Positions 5,787 through 6,363 of a stretch of DNA of 6,363 bases are shown one piece after another. Both the position numbers and the translations under genes were made by a program. A model generated the notes under the pieces. It was not told the origin of the DNA and did not search any database. It worked only from the letters and a program-made list of their open reading frames with translations. Position 1 is the stretch's first letter, and each line of letters opens with the position of its first letter. The stretch is from JBBQXK01 sp038251625. GTDB taxonomy: Bacteria; Pseudomonadota; Alphaproteobacteria; Rhodobacterales; Rhodobacteraceae. Where the stretch lies: NCBI GenBank assembly GCA_038251625.1, contig JBBSBE010000186.1:1-6363 (forward strand), given 5' to 3'.

Positions 5787-6363
5787 GGCTGCAGGTCAGC
5801 CCATCGAAGAGGGGCAGGTAGAGCATCGCAGCCGTAGTCGATGCGAAGGGCCCGCCTCGGTTTGCCCGATCGGCTGCGGCCCGATCGGTGCAGCGTCAGC
5901 ATAGGCAGGACTTGAATATCACCACGGCCAGCGACGCAGGTCAGTCCGACATATCGGCCAGCGACGATTTCGGCGTCCGCCTCGCTGACACGACCCTCGG
6001 CATGGCTGCCGGAAGCGATCTCCATCGCGCCGTTTTCCGCGTTGCAGGCATCGAGGTGAACCCGGACGAACAGCATGCGCTCAAGCACCGCAATGGGCGG
6101 TTCGCAATGCCACCGGCCCGCCTTCCGGGTCCAGTTCGCAAAGCCAGAGGCGTCGTGGCGATCGGCAATCGAAATCACCCGGTCCTGAGGCCAGCGCAAT
6201 TCCCAGTTCACTCCGTCATCCGTGGCGAAGGCCACGCACCGGACGGGGCGCGCACCGCGCATCAGGTGCGACAGGGCCGCCGTGACGGGTGCGAGGGCCT
6301 GCCCGAGTGTCGACACCCGCGCACCGGGGCGACCGTCTGCACCGGACAACGCATCAAGCGCCG
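5783..6363 (-). CDS. Phytanoyl-CoA dioxygenase (PhyH) family protein, 5' end outside the window, altered metal motif
   Basis: The frame is open to the right edge (last full codon 6359-6361) and ends at TGA 5783-5785, giving 192 visible residues. The TTG at 6347-6349 is an unlikely start because coding-like sequence (ALDA) continues beyond it. The order of motifs fits the PhyH-like Fe(II)/2-oxoglutarate dioxygenases: RPGARVS, RGARPVRCVAF, NWELRWPQDRVISI, a linker GFANWTRKAGRWHCEPP, LERMLFVRVHLDACNAENGAMEIASGSH, then the distal His in MLTLHRS and the Arg-rich RRALRIDYG. In active members the NWxLxW segment continues HQD, giving the proximal His and Asp iron ligands. Here the His is Pro (codon at 6188-6190, CCT on the minus strand), while the Asp (6182-6184), the distal His and the Arg residues remain. 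Activity as an oxygenase is therefore uncertain. The substrate is unknown. It is transcribed with and overlaps the MmcQ/YjbR gene. Confidence 0.87.
   Translation of the reverse strand, partial: ALDALSGADGRPGARVSTLGQALAPVTAALSHLMRGARPVRCVAFATDDGVNWELRWPQDRVISIADRHDASGFANWTRKAGRWHCEPPIAVLERMLFVRVHLDACNAENGAMEIASGSHAEGRVSEADAEIVAGRYVGLTCVAGRGDIQVLPMLTLHRSGRSRSGKPRRALRIDYGCDALPAPLRWADLQP

Noticed and set aside
5418..5837. 139-codon plus-strand frame opposite the MmcQ/YjbR gene
   Set aside because: It is antisense to a gene with clear family motifs and overlaps the SDR end; composition fits a shadow frame.

Overview
The window looks like an ordinary chromosomal stretch from a GC-rich alphaproteobacterium, most likely a member of the Rhodobacteraceae (Roseobacter group). 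The reasons are the sequence of the RpoD C-terminus, a stand-alone carB carrying inserts absent from the E. coli enzyme, and the palindrome-rich spacer after carB. The genus is inference; no 16S rRNA or other marker is present.

Layout from left to right. (1) Positions 1-425 (+) are the 3' end of rpoD, the housekeeping sigma factor. (2) Positions 459-812 (+) are a small membrane-protein gene of much lower GC than its neighbours. It is split by one in-frame TGA at 558-560 and is probably a pseudogene. (3) Positions 813-1107 are non-coding or weakly coding and hold three successive inverted repeats (961-1011, 1058-1082, 1083-1101). They lie between the convergent rpoD-side genes and carB, and probably combine a dispersed palindromic repeat with carB termination. 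(4) Positions 1108-4437 (-) are a complete carB, the large subunit of carbamoyl-phosphate synthetase, with its own promoter candidate and Shine-Dalgarno site and no carA beside it. (5) Positions 4438-4737 form a divergent intergenic region. (6) Positions 4738-5436 (+) encode a short-chain dehydrogenase/reductase-type protein whose catalytic Tyr position is Phe. (7) Positions 5433-5786 (-) encode a MmcQ/YjbR-family protein; its stop codon shares a CTAG with the stop of the preceding convergent gene. (8) Positions 5783-6363 (-) are the 3' part of a phytanoyl-CoA dioxygenase-like gene, joined to the MmcQ/YjbR gene by an ATGA overlap. Its usual iron-binding HxD motif reads PQD.

Functionally, rpoD (transcription) and carB (arginine and pyrimidine precursor synthesis) are core genes. 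The last two genes form a translationally coupled pair of unknown joint role. I found no defence system, CRISPR array, insertion sequence, tRNA or rRNA, and no convincing new multi-gene system. The points most worth checking are the nonsense-split small membrane gene, the palindrome cluster after carB, and the two enzyme-family proteins that each lack a key active-site residue.
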